64,000 nt of DNA from Lagierella massiliensis (GCF_001407835.1 NZ_CYUO01000004.1:478770-542769), one strand, 5' to 3'; counted from the stretch's first letter, positions 18,287-27,417 are shown. Notes: generated by a model not told the origin, from the sequence alone. A program made the numbers and translations.

Positions 18287-20002
18287 ATGCAAAATAAATC
18301 GTTGAAAAAATTATTGGTTATGCTTTTAGTCTTTTCATTTGTAGTGGCACCACTTTCTGCCTGCAAAAAGAAAGACAATAACGACGAAACTAACCAAAAC
18401 GCAAACAGCACTGGTGCTGTAGTTGAAAAAACAGAAGAAAAGAACATGGATGAACTGGTATATGGTATTACATCTTCACCTGAAGGAAATTTTAATCCAC
18501 TTTTCTCAAACACTCAATATGATGGAAATGTTAATTCATTAGTATATGATTCACTATTGCAATTAAACTCAAAGATAGAAATCGAACCAGCTATGGCTGA
18601 AAAGTATGAGATGACAGAAGATGGTAAGAAGATTACCTTTACTTTAAGAGATGGACTAAAGTTTCATGACGGAGAACCTGTTACATCAGCAGATGTTAAA
18701 TTTACTCTTGAAGCCCTTGCAAACAAGGACTATGAGGGAGACCTTCAATCATATGTAGGATCTATTTCTGGCTTTGAAGCTTTTAACAAAGGGGAAGCTG
18801 AAGAACTTACAGGAGTTCAAACTCCAGATGAAAAGACTGTTGAAATAACATTTGATGTTCCTTATTCACCAGTTCTAATAAACATAGGAACTTTGGGAAT
18901 AATTCCTAAACACATTTGGGGAAATATCAATTTTGCAGATTGGTCAAAATCTGAAAAGGAACTTACAAATCCTATAGGATCAGGTCCATATAAGATGGAA
19001 GAGTTCAAACAAGGTGAGTTTGTAAAACTTAGCGCTAACGAAGATTATTACGGTGGAGCACCTAAATTAAACAAATTTACTTTTAAGGTTGTTAACGAAG
19101 ACACTGTAACTGCAGAACTTATAAATGGAACTGTAGATTTAGCAGATGTTTCTGGTATTAAGTCAGATGACGAAGCAAAATTAAAAGAAGAAAATGTAAC
19201 TGTTAATAGATACCCTAACTCAAAGATTCAGTACATGGGCTTTAACCTTAGAAAAGATGAATTAAAAGATGCGAAGTTAAGACAAGCTTTTGCATATGCA
19301 ATTGATAGAGCTTCTATTGTTGAAGGACTCCTTGAAGGGAATGGAGAAGTTATAAACACTCCAATGGTACCGACATTGTGGTCTTACCCTAAAGAAGGAT
19401 TAGAAGAATATAAATATGATGTTGAAAAGGCTAAATCACTTCTTAAAGAAGCAGGCTATGAAGACACTGACAACAGTGGTTTTGTTGACAAAGAGGGCAA
19501 GGACTTAGAACTTACTCTTACTGTTCCAACAGGTGACCAAATTAGAGAACAAACTGGTACAATTCTTCAAAACTTCTTAAAGGAAGCTGGTGTTAAGATA
19601 AATCTCGAACCTATGGAATTTAAAGCTGTTATGGATAAGGTTGTAGGAAATCACGATTTTGATTTATATTTAATGGGTAACACCCTTGAAGCAGACCCAG
19701 ATCCAACTCCAAACTGGAGATCAACTCAAGCTTCTGACGAGCCGGGAGTTTACGGTTGGAACATTGCATCTTTCAAAAATGAAGAAGCAGATAAGCTTAT
19801 GGACTTAAATAGACAACAAACCAACCTTGATGAAAGAGCAGAAACTCTTAAAGAATTTGGTAAATTATTAAATAAAGAACTTCCATGGATTCCGCTATAT
19901 GCATCAGACATTGTTAAAGCATATAATCATGGACTAAAGAACTACGAACCAAATACATTTGTAGATTTTTATAATGTTCAAAACTGGGAATTAGTAAAAT
20001 AA
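18287..20002 (+). CDS. Oligopeptide ABC transporter substrate-binding lipoprotein
   Basis: 571 residues, SBP_bac_5 (DppA/OppA) family. The lipoprotein signal ends in LSAC (Cys26), followed by a flexible Lys/Asp/Asn/Glu-rich tether. The mature protein shows family motifs: a MAEKYEMTEDGKKITFTLRDGLKFHDG segment (first part of the fold, shown here in summary), then GSGPYKM and RQAFAYAIDR. It binds peptides, or a similar ligand, outside the membrane and hands them to the two permeases downstream. Its own terminator-like hairpin separates it from the rest of the operon and probably lets it be made in excess. AGGAGG precedes the ATG. Confidence 0.93.
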   Translation: MQNKSLKKLLVMLLVFSFVVAPLSACKKKDNNDETNQNANSTGAVVEKTEEKNMDELVYGITSSPEGNFNPLFSNTQYDGNVNSLVYDSLLQLNSKIEIEPAMAEKYEMTEDGKKITFTLRDGLKFHDGEPVTSADVKFTLEALANKDYEGDLQSYVGSISGFEAFNKGEAEELTGVQTPDEKTVEITFDVPYSPVLINIGTLGIIPKHIWGNINFADWSKSEKELTNPIGSGPYKMEEFKQGEFVKLSANEDYYGGAPKLNKFTFKVVNEDTVTAELINGTVDLADVSGIKSDDEAKLKEENVTVNRYPNSKIQYMGFNLRKDELKDAKLRQAFAYAIDRASIVEGLLEGNGEVINTPMVPTLWSYPKEGLEEYKYDVEKAKSLLKEAGYEDTDNSGFVDKEGKDLELTLTVPTGDQIREQTGTILQNFLKEAGVKINLEPMEFKAVMDKVVGNHDFDLYLMGNTLEADPDPTPNWRSTQASDEPGVYGWNIASFKNEEADKLMDLNRQQTNLDERAETLKEFGKLLNKELPWIPLYASDIVKAYNHGLKNYEPNTFVDFYNVQNWELVK

Positions 20003-20009
20003 TTATTGA

Positions 20010-20037
20010 GGCTGGCCATAGGGTCAGCCTTTTCTTT
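20010..20037 (+). terminator. Intra-operon terminator/attenuator
   Basis: GGCTGGCC pairs with GGTCAGCC (one G-T pair) around ATAG, then TTTTCTTT. Its position between binding protein and permease genes suggests partial termination, raising the binding-protein to permease ratio. Confidence 0.75.
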
Positions 20038-20049
20038 AAAGGTGGTAAT

Positions 20050-21006
20050 ATGAAAAGAGTTTTAAAAAAACTTATTAGTATAATAGTAATGGTTATGGGG
20101 ATATCTGTACTAATGTTTATTCTTATGCAGATGATACCAGGAAACCCATATTCAAGTTATATAAAACAGGGGATGACACCTTCGCAAATTGAAAACATGT
20201 TACAGTCAAAGGGGTACTATGACCCTTTGCCAGTGAAATTTGCAAAATGGTTCACATCCTTTATTAGACTTGATTTTGGCTACTCAATTCAATATAACAA
20301 ACCTGTTATAAAACTTATATTGGAAAGGCTACCTAACACTTTGAGATTGACAGTTCCCTCCTTAATCATTGCAATAGTTTTATCTATTTTTATCGGAAGA
20401 TGGGCTTCATTTAAAGAAGGTTTTAGATATAAAGTGGTTGATGTAATCTCAATGATTGGTATATCTATACCAACATTTTTAATTTCAATCATACTTATAA
20501 AATGGCTTGCCTTTGATAACAAAATATTTCCTATATCAGGAACGGGAGAGTTGAGTAAATCAAGTGACATTCCACTATGGCTAAACAGAATATACCATGG
20601 TGTTCTTCCAATTATTGTGCTCACATTTATCCAGTTTTCTTCTATTGTTAGATATGTAATAGGTTATATGAAAAATGTGAAAAATGAAGATTATATAAAA
20701 ACTTACAGAGGTTTTGGAATGACAGAGTACGAAGCCTATAAAAAGATTGGATTTAAAAATATTGTTCCAAAGTTAGTTATTTTGATACTTATGGAAGTAC
20801 CAGGAATAATTTCAGGAATGTTAATTACAGAAACAGTTTTTGTGTGGCCTGGCATAGGTCGTCTTAACTATGATGCAGCAATGGCGAGGGACTATCCTTT
20901 AATCCTTGGAATAATAACTATAATATCTTTTCTTGTGCTAATATCTAATAGACTTGCCGATGCACTTAGTCAAAGACTTGATAAAAGATTGGAGGTAAAC
21001 CAATGA
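20050..21006 (+). CDS. Oligopeptide ABC transporter permease, DppB/OppB type
   Basis: 318 residues with six predicted membrane helices and the N-terminal signature of this family (LMQMIPGNPY, about 31-40; the DPLPVKF region after it). The cytoplasmic EAA-like loop, TYRGFGMTEYEAYKKIGFKN, contacts the ATPase. It forms the translocation channel with the second permease, whose gene overlaps by 4 bases (ATGA). It is preceded by GGTGG and an attenuator that separates it from the binding protein. Confidence 0.93.
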   Translation: MKRVLKKLISIIVMVMGISVLMFILMQMIPGNPYSSYIKQGMTPSQIENMLQSKGYYDPLPVKFAKWFTSFIRLDFGYSIQYNKPVIKLILERLPNTLRLTVPSLIIAIVLSIFIGRWASFKEGFRYKVVDVISMIGISIPTFLISIILIKWLAFDNKIFPISGTGELSKSSDIPLWLNRIYHGVLPIIVLTFIQFSSIVRYVIGYMKNVKNEDYIKTYRGFGMTEYEAYKKIGFKNIVPKLVILILMEVPGIISGMLITETVFVWPGIGRLNYDAAMARDYPLILGIITIISFLVLISNRLADALSQRLDKRLEVNQ

Positions 21007-21779
21007 AAAAAGTATACAAGATAATAATTGCATTACTTTTAATATTTATTTGGCTTGGACCAGTTTTTTATAAAGTTGATCCGACTAAGCAAGATTTAAG
21101 AAATATTGAAAGTAAGCCGAGTGTAGAACACCTTTTAGGAACTGATGGACTTGGTAGAGATGTTATGATAAGGCTTATGCACGGTGGACAAAAATCTGTG
21201 GTTATTTCATTTACTTCCACAGTAATAAAGGTAGCTTTATCTTTGATTTTAGCCTTCATAGCAAGTAGTGGGAAGAGATTTGAAAAACTAATAATGTCCA
21301 TAGTCGACATTTTTATGTGCTTTCCCTTCTATGTCCTTGCTCTATGTGTGGCTGCATTTATAGGAGCAAATGTGAAAAACTTAATATTTGTAATAGTCAT
21401 ATTTACCTTTGCACCTACCACAAGGATACTTGTAAACGAGATAAAAGTACTAAAGGAAATGGAGTTTATTCAGCTTTTAAAAATAAATGGAGTTAGAAAT
21501 ACTAAAATATTAACAAGACATATTATTCCGAATATATCACAGACACTTCTTGTTGTCTTTACAAGCTCTATGGCAACTGCCATCCTTATGGAAGCGAGTT
21601 TATCTTTTTTAGGATTTGGAATAAAAGAGCCTGAAACGAGTCTTGGAACAATACTTGCGGTTGCACTAAATATATTAAATGTTAAAGACAAGTGGTGGTT
21701 GTGGCTTCCAGCAGGAGTTTTAGTTGTTCTTTTAGTATTTTCAATTCAAGGACTGGGTGAAGAATATGCTAAGAGTTAA
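21003..21779 (+). CDS. Oligopeptide ABC transporter permease, DppC/OppC type
   Basis: 258 residues, five to six predicted membrane helices. The N-terminus has the family motif HLLGTDGLGRDV (about 41-52), and the EAA-like loop reads EFIQLLKINGVRNTKI. It is somewhat shorter than the roughly 300-residue family average because the cytoplasmic N-terminus is short. It pairs with the preceding permease to form the channel. The gene overlaps both neighbours, so translation is probably coupled. Confidence 0.92.
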   Translation: MKKVYKIIIALLLIFIWLGPVFYKVDPTKQDLRNIESKPSVEHLLGTDGLGRDVMIRLMHGGQKSVVISFTSTVIKVALSLILAFIASSGKRFEKLIMSIVDIFMCFPFYVLALCVAAFIGANVKNLIFVIVIFTFAPTTRILVNEIKVLKEMEFIQLLKINGVRNTKILTRHIIPNISQTLLVVFTSSMATAILMEASLSFLGFGIKEPETSLGTILAVALNILNVKDKWWLWLPAGVLVVLLVFSIQGLGEEYAKS

Positions 21780-22509
21780 TAATCTAAAAATATCTTCCGA
21801 TAAAAAGATTTTGGTAAATGAAATAGATTTTGAAATTAAAAAAAATCAAATACTTTCTATAATTGGTCAGTCAGGGTCAGGTAAGTCATTAACGGCAACT
21901 GCAATAATGGGACTTTTGCCTGAAACTCTTAACAAGAGTGGAGAAATCATTCTAAATGAAAAAAACATAATGCAATTAAAAGACAAAGAAATTGCGAAGA
22001 TTAGGATGAAGGAAATGGCCATGATATATCAAAATCCATTTAATTGCCTTGTGCCGGTAATGACAATTGAAAAACAGCTGAAATACATTTATAAAATTCA
22101 AGAACTTCCATACGACATAAATAGAATTAGGACTTTGATGGATGAAGTTAGTTTGCCATTAGAGTATTTAAAAAAGTATAGCTTTGAACTTTCAGGAGGA
22201 GAACTTCAAAGGATAGTGATTTTGATGTCCATGCTCTTTAAGCCAAATCTCTTAATCTGTGACGAGCCTACAACAGCATTAGACAGTGAAACGGGGCTTA
22301 GAATTATAAATTTAATTAAAAATCTTAAAGATGAATATGGAATGTCTGTACTTTTTATTAGCCACGATCTTCAATTAGCAGAAATTATTGCAGATAAAGT
22401 CATGATAATGCAAAAAGGAAATATTATTGAGCATGGCGATGCTAAAGACATTTATAATAGCCCTAAAGAGGACTACACAAAAGCATTGCTTGAAGCTTCG
22501 AAATTTTAG
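21766..22509 (+). CDS. Oligopeptide ABC transporter ATPase, DppD/OppD type
   Basis: 247 residues. Walker A GQSGSGKS, signature LSGGELQR, Walker B LLICDEPTTALD and switch ISHD are intact. The ATG at 21766 is chosen because GGGTGA lies 5 bases upstream; an in-frame GTG at 21757 has no such site. It overlaps the permease gene by 14 bases. It lacks the C-terminal oligopeptide-type extension with Cys residues seen in longer OppD proteins. It powers the importer as a heterodimer with the next gene's product. Confidence 0.92.
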   Translation: MLRVNNLKISSDKKILVNEIDFEIKKNQILSIIGQSGSGKSLTATAIMGLLPETLNKSGEIILNEKNIMQLKDKEIAKIRMKEMAMIYQNPFNCLVPVMTIEKQLKYIYKIQELPYDINRIRTLMDEVSLPLEYLKKYSFELSGGELQRIVILMSMLFKPNLLICDEPTTALDSETGLRIINLIKNLKDEYGMSVLFISHDLQLAEIIADKVMIMQKGNIIEHGDAKDIYNSPKEDYTKALLEASKF

Positions 22510-22518
22510 GAGGATTTT

Positions 22519-23145
22519 ATGACAAATAAATTAATCGTAAAAGACCTTTCTGTAAATTACAACGAGAAGAAGGTTTTAAATAATATTTCATATGAGTTTG
22601 AGACAAAGTGCTATGGTCTAATGGGAAAGTCTGGTAGTGGTAAATCAACTTTTTTAAAATCCATACTTGGACTAATTCCATACCAGGGAAATATTTTCTT
22701 AAACGATAAATTGATAGAAAAAGATAGAAGAGGATTTCAAGTTGTGTTTCAAAATTCATTTAGATCCTTTGACCCCACAAAAACTATTAAAAAATCCATA
22801 GAAGAACTTGAAAAGGAAAACAATACTAATTATGATTTAGAAGAACTTTTTGAAAAATTCGGAATGAACAAGGAGCTTTTAAATAAAAAGCCCAAAGCCC
22901 TGTCTGGAGGAGAACTTCAGAGATCTTCCATAATTAGAGCAGTGGCACAAGACCCGAAGGTTTTACTTCTTGACGAACCGACAGCTTCGCTTGATGTAAT
23001 CAATCAAAAGAAAGTTTTAGAAATGATAAACAAAATAGAGAACACAATTATTATCCTTGTTAGTCATGACTTAAAGACAATAAATTATGCAAGTGATGTA
23101 AAACTTAAACTTGGTGAAGATGGTAAAATCAAACTAATAGAATAA
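22519..23145 (+). CDS. Oligopeptide ABC transporter ATPase, DppF/OppF type (short)
   Basis: 208 residues with Walker A GKSGSGKST, signature LSGGELQRSS, Walker B VLLLDEPTASLD and switch His in LVSHD. It is shorter than typical DppF/OppF (about 310-330 residues), ending soon after the switch region. It is the last gene of the importer, has AGGAGG 5 bases before ATG, and ends at a terminator shared with the convergent minus-strand genes. Confidence 0.9.
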   Translation: MTNKLIVKDLSVNYNEKKVLNNISYEFETKCYGLMGKSGSGKSTFLKSILGLIPYQGNIFLNDKLIEKDRRGFQVVFQNSFRSFDPTKTIKKSIEELEKENNTNYDLEELFEKFGMNKELLNKKPKALSGGELQRSSIIRAVAQDPKVLLLDEPTASLDVINQKKVLEMINKIENTIIILVSHDLKTINYASDVKLKLGEDGKIKLIE

Positions 23146-23147
23146 AA

Positions 23148-23177
23148 ATAGTCCTCTGCAATTACAGGGGATTATTT
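23148..23177. terminator. Bidirectional terminator between convergent operons
   Basis: ATAGTCCTCTG and CAGGGGATTAT form an 11-bp stem with two wobble pairs around CAATTA. T-rich sequence follows on the plus side and an A-rich flank gives T on the minus side. The hairpin overlaps the last codons of the minus-strand gene. Confidence 0.7.
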
Positions 23178-23909
23178 TCTTTCTGTTAGATACTTCCAAT
23201 ACCTCTTTGGCATATTATTTCTCATTAGATTTGGGTTTTTTCTCTCGTCGATAGATACAGTGTCATAAAAAGTTTTCCAACATTTTTCAAAGAATTCATC
23301 ACGAGATTCTTCATTTACCATAAGGGTGTTAAAATTTATAATGTCATTAACTTCCTTGTAAATTAACTTTTCTCCATAATATAGAGATGCTTTTTTTCTA
23401 TTTTTATCGAGAATAATAAATTTTTCATTAGGCATTCTCTTTTTAAAGTGAATTGAAATTTCTTCAAGCACATCGTTTAAAGGTTCAAACTCTGCATAAT
23501 AAAATTCGTTAATCTCTTTAAATCTAAGCAAACCCTTATAGGCATGACATTCTCTGTGATAATTTTTTAAGAGCTCATTAAATAGGAATGAATCTTTTGA
23601 ACTACATGATAGATACTCTTTACCATAAATAAAAGATCCCTTTATAACCCTTGCAATGGCATCGTACTTTTCTACATTATAAGACTTCATTACCGACTTT
23701 ATATCTATAATTAAGCCATATCCAAAGTATTCCACAATAGAGTCCTTAACCCTCTTATATAAATTCATATCTGTTTTAATTGTCTTTTCATCACTTAAGA
23801 AAGAGGTCTGTAAAGAGCTTTCACAAAAATTTATATTTTGGATGTCTTTATAACCTTCAAAAATTGAAGTAAAAAGGCCCTCTAAAGTACCGTCAAAAAT
23901 ATATTTCAT
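23172..23909 (-). CDS. TIGR03915-type DNA metabolism protein (DUF4130)
   Basis: 245 residues. The opening MKYIFDGTLEGLFTSIFEGY and the central HRECHAYKGLLRF-like segment (seen as YHRECHAYKGLLRFKE) are hallmarks of this family, which is found beside, and dependent on, a radical-SAM partner. In some bacteria the same domain is fused to a uracil-DNA-glycosylase-like domain, which is why a role in DNA metabolism or repair is proposed; the reaction is unknown. Here the partner lies 2 bases upstream on the same strand, and no glycosylase domain is fused. Confidence 0.85.
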   Translation of the reverse strand: MKYIFDGTLEGLFTSIFEGYKDIQNINFCESSLQTSFLSDEKTIKTDMNLYKRVKDSIVEYFGYGLIIDIKSVMKSYNVEKYDAIARVIKGSFIYGKEYLSCSSKDSFLFNELLKNYHRECHAYKGLLRFKEINEFYYAEFEPLNDVLEEISIHFKKRMPNEKFIILDKNRKKASLYYGEKLIYKEVNDIINFNTLMVNEESRDEFFEKCWKTFYDTVSIDERKNPNLMRNNMPKRYWKYLTERK

Positions 23910-23911
23910 AA

Positions 23912-25141
23912 TTAAAATAAGGAAAGCTGAGTTACATCAGTTCCATCTTGCCTCCTGATAATATTTTTCAAATTTTCCTTAGAACTAAATCTTACGCCCA
24001 TGAATTTTCCACCAACAGTAATAAAATTGATTGCCCTCTTTAGAGAAATTTTAAGGGTACGTAGGTCATCAAAGGTGAGGTTAGAAAATTTTCTTGCGTT
24101 TATTATTCTCATTGCATAAACTTTTCCAAAGCCAGGAACACGTATCAGTTCTTCATAACTTGCCTTGTTAATTTCTATCGGAAAGATGTCTAAGTTTTCC
24201 ACAGCCCAACTACATTTAGGATCCATTGTCAAATCGAGGAATGGATTGTCCTCCTTAACAATTTCTCTTGGGCTAAAGCCATAGAACCGCATAAGCCAGT
24301 CTGCTTGATAAAGCCTGTGTTCACGAAGCATGGGAACTTTTTTTATTCCTTGAGTGAATACGGAATTTACAACGGGAACATATCCAGAGTAAAAAACTCT
24401 TTTCAAACTAAAATCTTTATAAAGTGACGAAGCCTTGTTGATAATTGTGAAGTCATCTTCTCTATTTGCACCAACGATCATCTGAGTCGATTGACCAGCG
24501 GGAAGAAAGAGGGGAGTTCTTTTATATTTTTTCTTATTTTCCTTATATTCAAGAATCGAATTTTTTGCAAAGTTCATTGGTCTAATAATACTTTCGTATT
24601 TCTTTTGAGGAGCCAATAGATTAAGAGCCTTCTCAGTTGGAAGTTCAATATTTATACTCATCCTGTCAACAAGAGATCCAAGCTTTTGTACAAGTTCATC
24701 AGAAGCACCGGGGATTGCCTTCATATGAATATAACCATTAAAATTTTCTTTGTTTCGCAATAGGTCTGCCACTTCAATAAGTTTTAGCATTGTGTCATCG
24801 GGGCTTTTTACTACACCGCTGGACAAGAATAGTCCCTCAATATAATTTCTTTTATAAAAATTGATAACCAAGTCGCAAACTTCTTGAGGAGTAAACTCTG
24901 CACGAGGGGTATTGTTTTCCTTTCGATTAACACAGTATTCACAGGAGTAGATACACTTATTTGTAAGTAAAATTTTTAAAAGAGAAATACATCTTCCGTC
25001 CTCAGACCAACTGTGACATATTCCGGAACTTGCCCCCTCGCCAAGACCTCCTTTGTTTTTTCTATTTGATCCACTTGACGAACAGGACACATCATATTTT
25101 GCTGCATCAGTTAATATTTTTAATTTTTCCAAAACATCCAT
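23912..25141 (-). CDS. Radical SAM protein, putative DNA modification/repair (TIGR03916)
   Basis: 409 residues. The iron-sulfur motif is Cys63-x3-Cys67-x2-Cys70 (CIYSCEYC). The C-terminus has a helix-hairpin-helix-like segment (LIRVPGFGKVYAMRIINARK), the kind that binds DNA. A Cys-rich N-terminus (DVSCSSSGSNRKNKGGLG and GICHSW) is typical of this family. The start at 25141 is chosen because AGGTGG lies 4 bases upstream; an in-frame TTG at 25171 lacks a ribosome site. It forms a two-gene unit with the TIGR03915 gene. Family knowledge suggests a linked DNA repair or modification activity, unproven. It uses S-adenosylmethionine and a 4Fe-4S cluster, suited to an anaerobe. Confidence 0.87.
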   Translation of the reverse strand: MDVLEKLKILTDAAKYDVSCSSSGSNRKNKGGLGEGASSGICHSWSEDGRCISLLKILLTNKCIYSCEYCVNRKENNTPRAEFTPQEVCDLVINFYKRNYIEGLFLSSGVVKSPDDTMLKLIEVADLLRNKENFNGYIHMKAIPGASDELVQKLGSLVDRMSINIELPTEKALNLLAPQKKYESIIRPMNFAKNSILEYKENKKKYKRTPLFLPAGQSTQMIVGANREDDFTIINKASSLYKDFSLKRVFYSGYVPVVNSVFTQGIKKVPMLREHRLYQADWLMRFYGFSPREIVKEDNPFLDLTMDPKCSWAVENLDIFPIEINKASYEELIRVPGFGKVYAMRIINARKFSNLTFDDLRTLKISLKRAINFITVGGKFMGVRFSSKENLKNIIRRQDGTDVTQLSLF

Positions 25142-25242
25142 AGTACCACCTAAAGACATTTTAACAAACAAACGTTCGGGTGTAAACTGAAAAAATAAAG
25201 ATATAGATATTAAAAAATTGATATACTAAAATAGAGTCAAAA

Positions 25243-25289
25243 TAAAAAAGAGTATTTTATATTGTAACAACAATAATAAAATACTCTTT
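25243..25289 (-). terminator. Intrinsic terminator after tRNA-Leu
   Basis: On the minus strand AAAGAGTATTTTAT and ATAAAATACTCTTT form a perfect 14-bp stem around a 15-base loop, followed by TTTTTTATTTT. It starts at the tRNA 3' end. Confidence 0.85.
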
Positions 25290-25375
25290 GGTGCCGGAGG
25301 CGGGGGTCGAACCCGCACGATGTTGCCACCACGGGATTTTGAGTCCCGCGCGTCTGCCAATTCCGCCACTCCGGC
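25289..25375 (-). tRNA. tRNA-Leu (CAA), CCA encoded
   Basis: Read on the minus strand, the acceptor arms GCCGGAG and CTCCGGC pair fully and are followed by an encoded ACCA end. The anticodon stem CGGGA/TCCCG encloses the loop CTCAAAA, giving anticodon CAA (reads UUG). A long variable arm (GTGGTGGCAACATCGTG region) and the GGTTCGACC T-loop confirm a class II leucine tRNA. The total is 87 bases including CCA. Confidence 0.96.
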
Positions 25376-25469
25376 AGGTCAATTACTTAACTATATTATC
25401 ATATTTTTTAAAAGCCTTCAACAATTTTTTCGTGTTATAATAGATATATTAAGAATTAGTGGGGAATGT

Positions 25470-26405
25470 ATGAAAAGTTTAGAAAATATTTTTATCAGTT
25501 CTAAGGACAATTTGGAAGATCCTAAGATTAGAAACAGATATATAAAGAAATCTGGTTATATTGGTGTAATTTTAAACCTAATACTTTTTGGGATAAAACT
25601 TACAGTAGGACTATTTGCAAATTCGATTGCCGTTATATCTGATGCCTTTAACAACTTAATAGATTCTCTTTCTTCAATTGTTACGATTGCAGGAGGATAC
25701 TTGGCGGGAAAGCCTGCTGATGAAGAACATCCTTTTGGACATGGCAGGTATGAATATGTTGCATCTTTTTTGGTCTCCATACTCATACTTATAACTGGAG
25801 GAATGTTATTTAAATCCTCTGTGGAAAAAATAATTGAACCACAGGAGCTTAATACTTCTTTTTTATCTGTGCTTTTGTTGTTTGTTTCTCTTTTTATAAA
25901 AGTTTTTTTATATATCTACAACAGAGTTGTAGGGAAAAAAATAAATTCTCTTGGAATGATAGGTGTGGCAGAGGACGCTGTGAATGATGTAATATCGTCA
26001 ATTGGAATACTCCTTTCGATATGTATATTTATTTTATTTGATAAAAATATAGACGGATATGCTGGGCTCTTTGTTTCTATTATCATATTTAAGTCTGGTA
26101 TTGAAATACTTAAGCACTCGACATTTTATATTTTAGGCAAAGCTATACCTAAAGATGTTCAAGAAAAGATTATGTATATAGTAAAAAGTGGAAAGCATGT
26201 AAAGGGAGCTCATGATTTGGAATTACATGATTATGGTGGGGGTAAGATTGTTGGCTCTATTCATGTAGAGTTTCCAAGCGATTTAATTTTTAAGGAAGTT
26301 CATGAGATTGCAGATGATTTAGAAAAGGAGATTTTAAAAGAGACAGGAATACAAATTGTAATTCATATGGATCCGGTGAGTGTAGATGAAGACAAAAATA
26401 ATTAA
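25470..26405 (+). CDS. Cation diffusion facilitator family exporter (possibly Mn2+)
   Basis: 311 residues from the ATG at 25470; a longer in-frame opening would overlap the tRNA and is rejected. A TATAAT at 25436-25441 and GGGG at 25461 precede it. Six predicted helices are followed by a cytoplasmic C-terminal domain (about 215-305, with HDLELHDYGGG and IHVEFP). Family metal-site residues: helix II has Asp58-x3-Asn62 and helix V Asp169-x3-Asp173, with the HPFGHGRYEY loop between. The usual Zn type has His in helix V; an Asn/Asp/Asp/Asp set resembles manganese exporters such as MntE, so Mn2+ is a reasoned guess. It overlaps the Sua5 gene by 20 bases. Confidence 0.88.
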   Translation: MKSLENIFISSKDNLEDPKIRNRYIKKSGYIGVILNLILFGIKLTVGLFANSIAVISDAFNNLIDSLSSIVTIAGGYLAGKPADEEHPFGHGRYEYVASFLVSILILITGGMLFKSSVEKIIEPQELNTSFLSVLLLFVSLFIKVFLYIYNRVVGKKINSLGMIGVAEDAVNDVISSIGILLSICIFILFDKNIDGYAGLFVSIIIFKSGIEILKHSTFYILGKAIPKDVQEKIMYIVKSGKHVKGAHDLELHDYGGGKIVGSIHVEFPSDLIFKEVHEIADDLEKEILKETGIQIVIHMDPVSVDEDKNN

Positions 26406-27414
26406 TGAAAATGAAAAAAATGTGGTCGAAGAGGCTGTAAAATGTATAACGCAAAATGAACTTGTTGCCATACCTACAGAAACGGTGTATGGACTTGGTG
26501 GAAATGGATTAAGCGATGAAGCGTGTAAAAAAATTTTTGAGGCAAAGAATAGACCCTCAGATAATCCTTTAATTCTTCATATATCAGAAATTTATGAGCT
26601 TTATAGGCTTGTGGAAGAGGTTCCTGAGAAAGTTCGAAAAGCTCTGGAATATTACTGGCCAGGACCTCTTACGATTATTTTAAAAAAATCAGATATTATT
26701 CCAAAAACTGTTACTTGTGGTGGAGATACTGTTGCCATAAGAATGCCCAAGAAAGAAATTACAAGAAATATTATAAGAGAATCTAAAGTTCCAATTGCAG
26801 CACCTTCTGCTAATCTTTCTGGTAGACCTTCTCCAACTACAGCAATAGACGTGTATGAAGATATGAAAGATAAAATTCCATTAATTGTCGATGGGGGAGC
26901 TTGTAATGTGGGAATAGAATCTACGGTACTTGATTGTACTTGTGAACCTAATTTAATTTTAAGACCTGGATTTTATTCTAAAGAGGACTTGGAAATTTAT
27001 TTTGGATCTGTTGAATATGATAAATCTATATTAAAAGAAGGAGAGATTCCAAAATCCCCTGGACAAAAGTATAAACATTATGCTCCAAAAGGTTTTATGG
27101 AGGTAATATTGGGTAATAGATATAAGGTGAGAGATTTTTTTACAGAGAAAGCTGTTGAATTAAAAGGTGAGAAGGTAGCTCTCGTTACTTTTGAAGATAA
27201 TAGTGATTTAGCAGATTCCTTTTATAAATTTTATTCTCTTGGAAATAGAGATAATCTTCTTCAAATGGCATCTTTAATTTTTCGAATATTACGACAATGT
27301 GATGATGAAAATATAACTCACATTATTTGTGAAGGGGTTGAAGAGAAAAATTTAGGAATAGGAATCATGAATAGACTCAAGAAGTCCTGTGGCGGAAATG
27401 TAAAAATTATTTAA
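26386..27414 (+). CDS. sua5: L-threonylcarbamoyladenylate synthase (Sua5/YwlC)
   Basis: 342 residues, full Sua5 form (B. subtilis YwlC is about 346). The YrdC domain covers about 1-200, with IPTETVYGLGGN, KNRPSDNPL, PGPLTIIL and APSANLSGRPSPT. A linker with GQKYKHYAPK leads to the C-terminal Sua5 domain (about 230-342). It makes threonylcarbamoyl-AMP from Thr, bicarbonate and ATP for the t6A37 modification of ANN-decoding tRNAs. GGTGAG sits 5 bases before the ATG, inside the end of the CDF gene. Confidence 0.95.
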   Translation: MKTKIINENEKNVVEEAVKCITQNELVAIPTETVYGLGGNGLSDEACKKIFEAKNRPSDNPLILHISEIYELYRLVEEVPEKVRKALEYYWPGPLTIILKKSDIIPKTVTCGGDTVAIRMPKKEITRNIIRESKVPIAAPSANLSGRPSPTTAIDVYEDMKDKIPLIVDGGACNVGIESTVLDCTCEPNLILRPGFYSKEDLEIYFGSVEYDKSILKEGEIPKSPGQKYKHYAPKGFMEVILGNRYKVRDFFTEKAVELKGEKVALVTFEDNSDLADSFYKFYSLGNRDNLLQMASLIFRILRQCDDENITHIICEGVEEKNLGIGIMNRLKKSCGGNVKII

Positions 27415-27417
27415 CCT

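Noticed and set aside
25320..25469. In-frame N-terminal extension of the CDF exporter
   Set aside because: It would overlap the tRNA-Leu gene and lie ahead of the -10 element at 25436; the ATG at 25470 has a ribosome site and starts at the normal family N-terminus.
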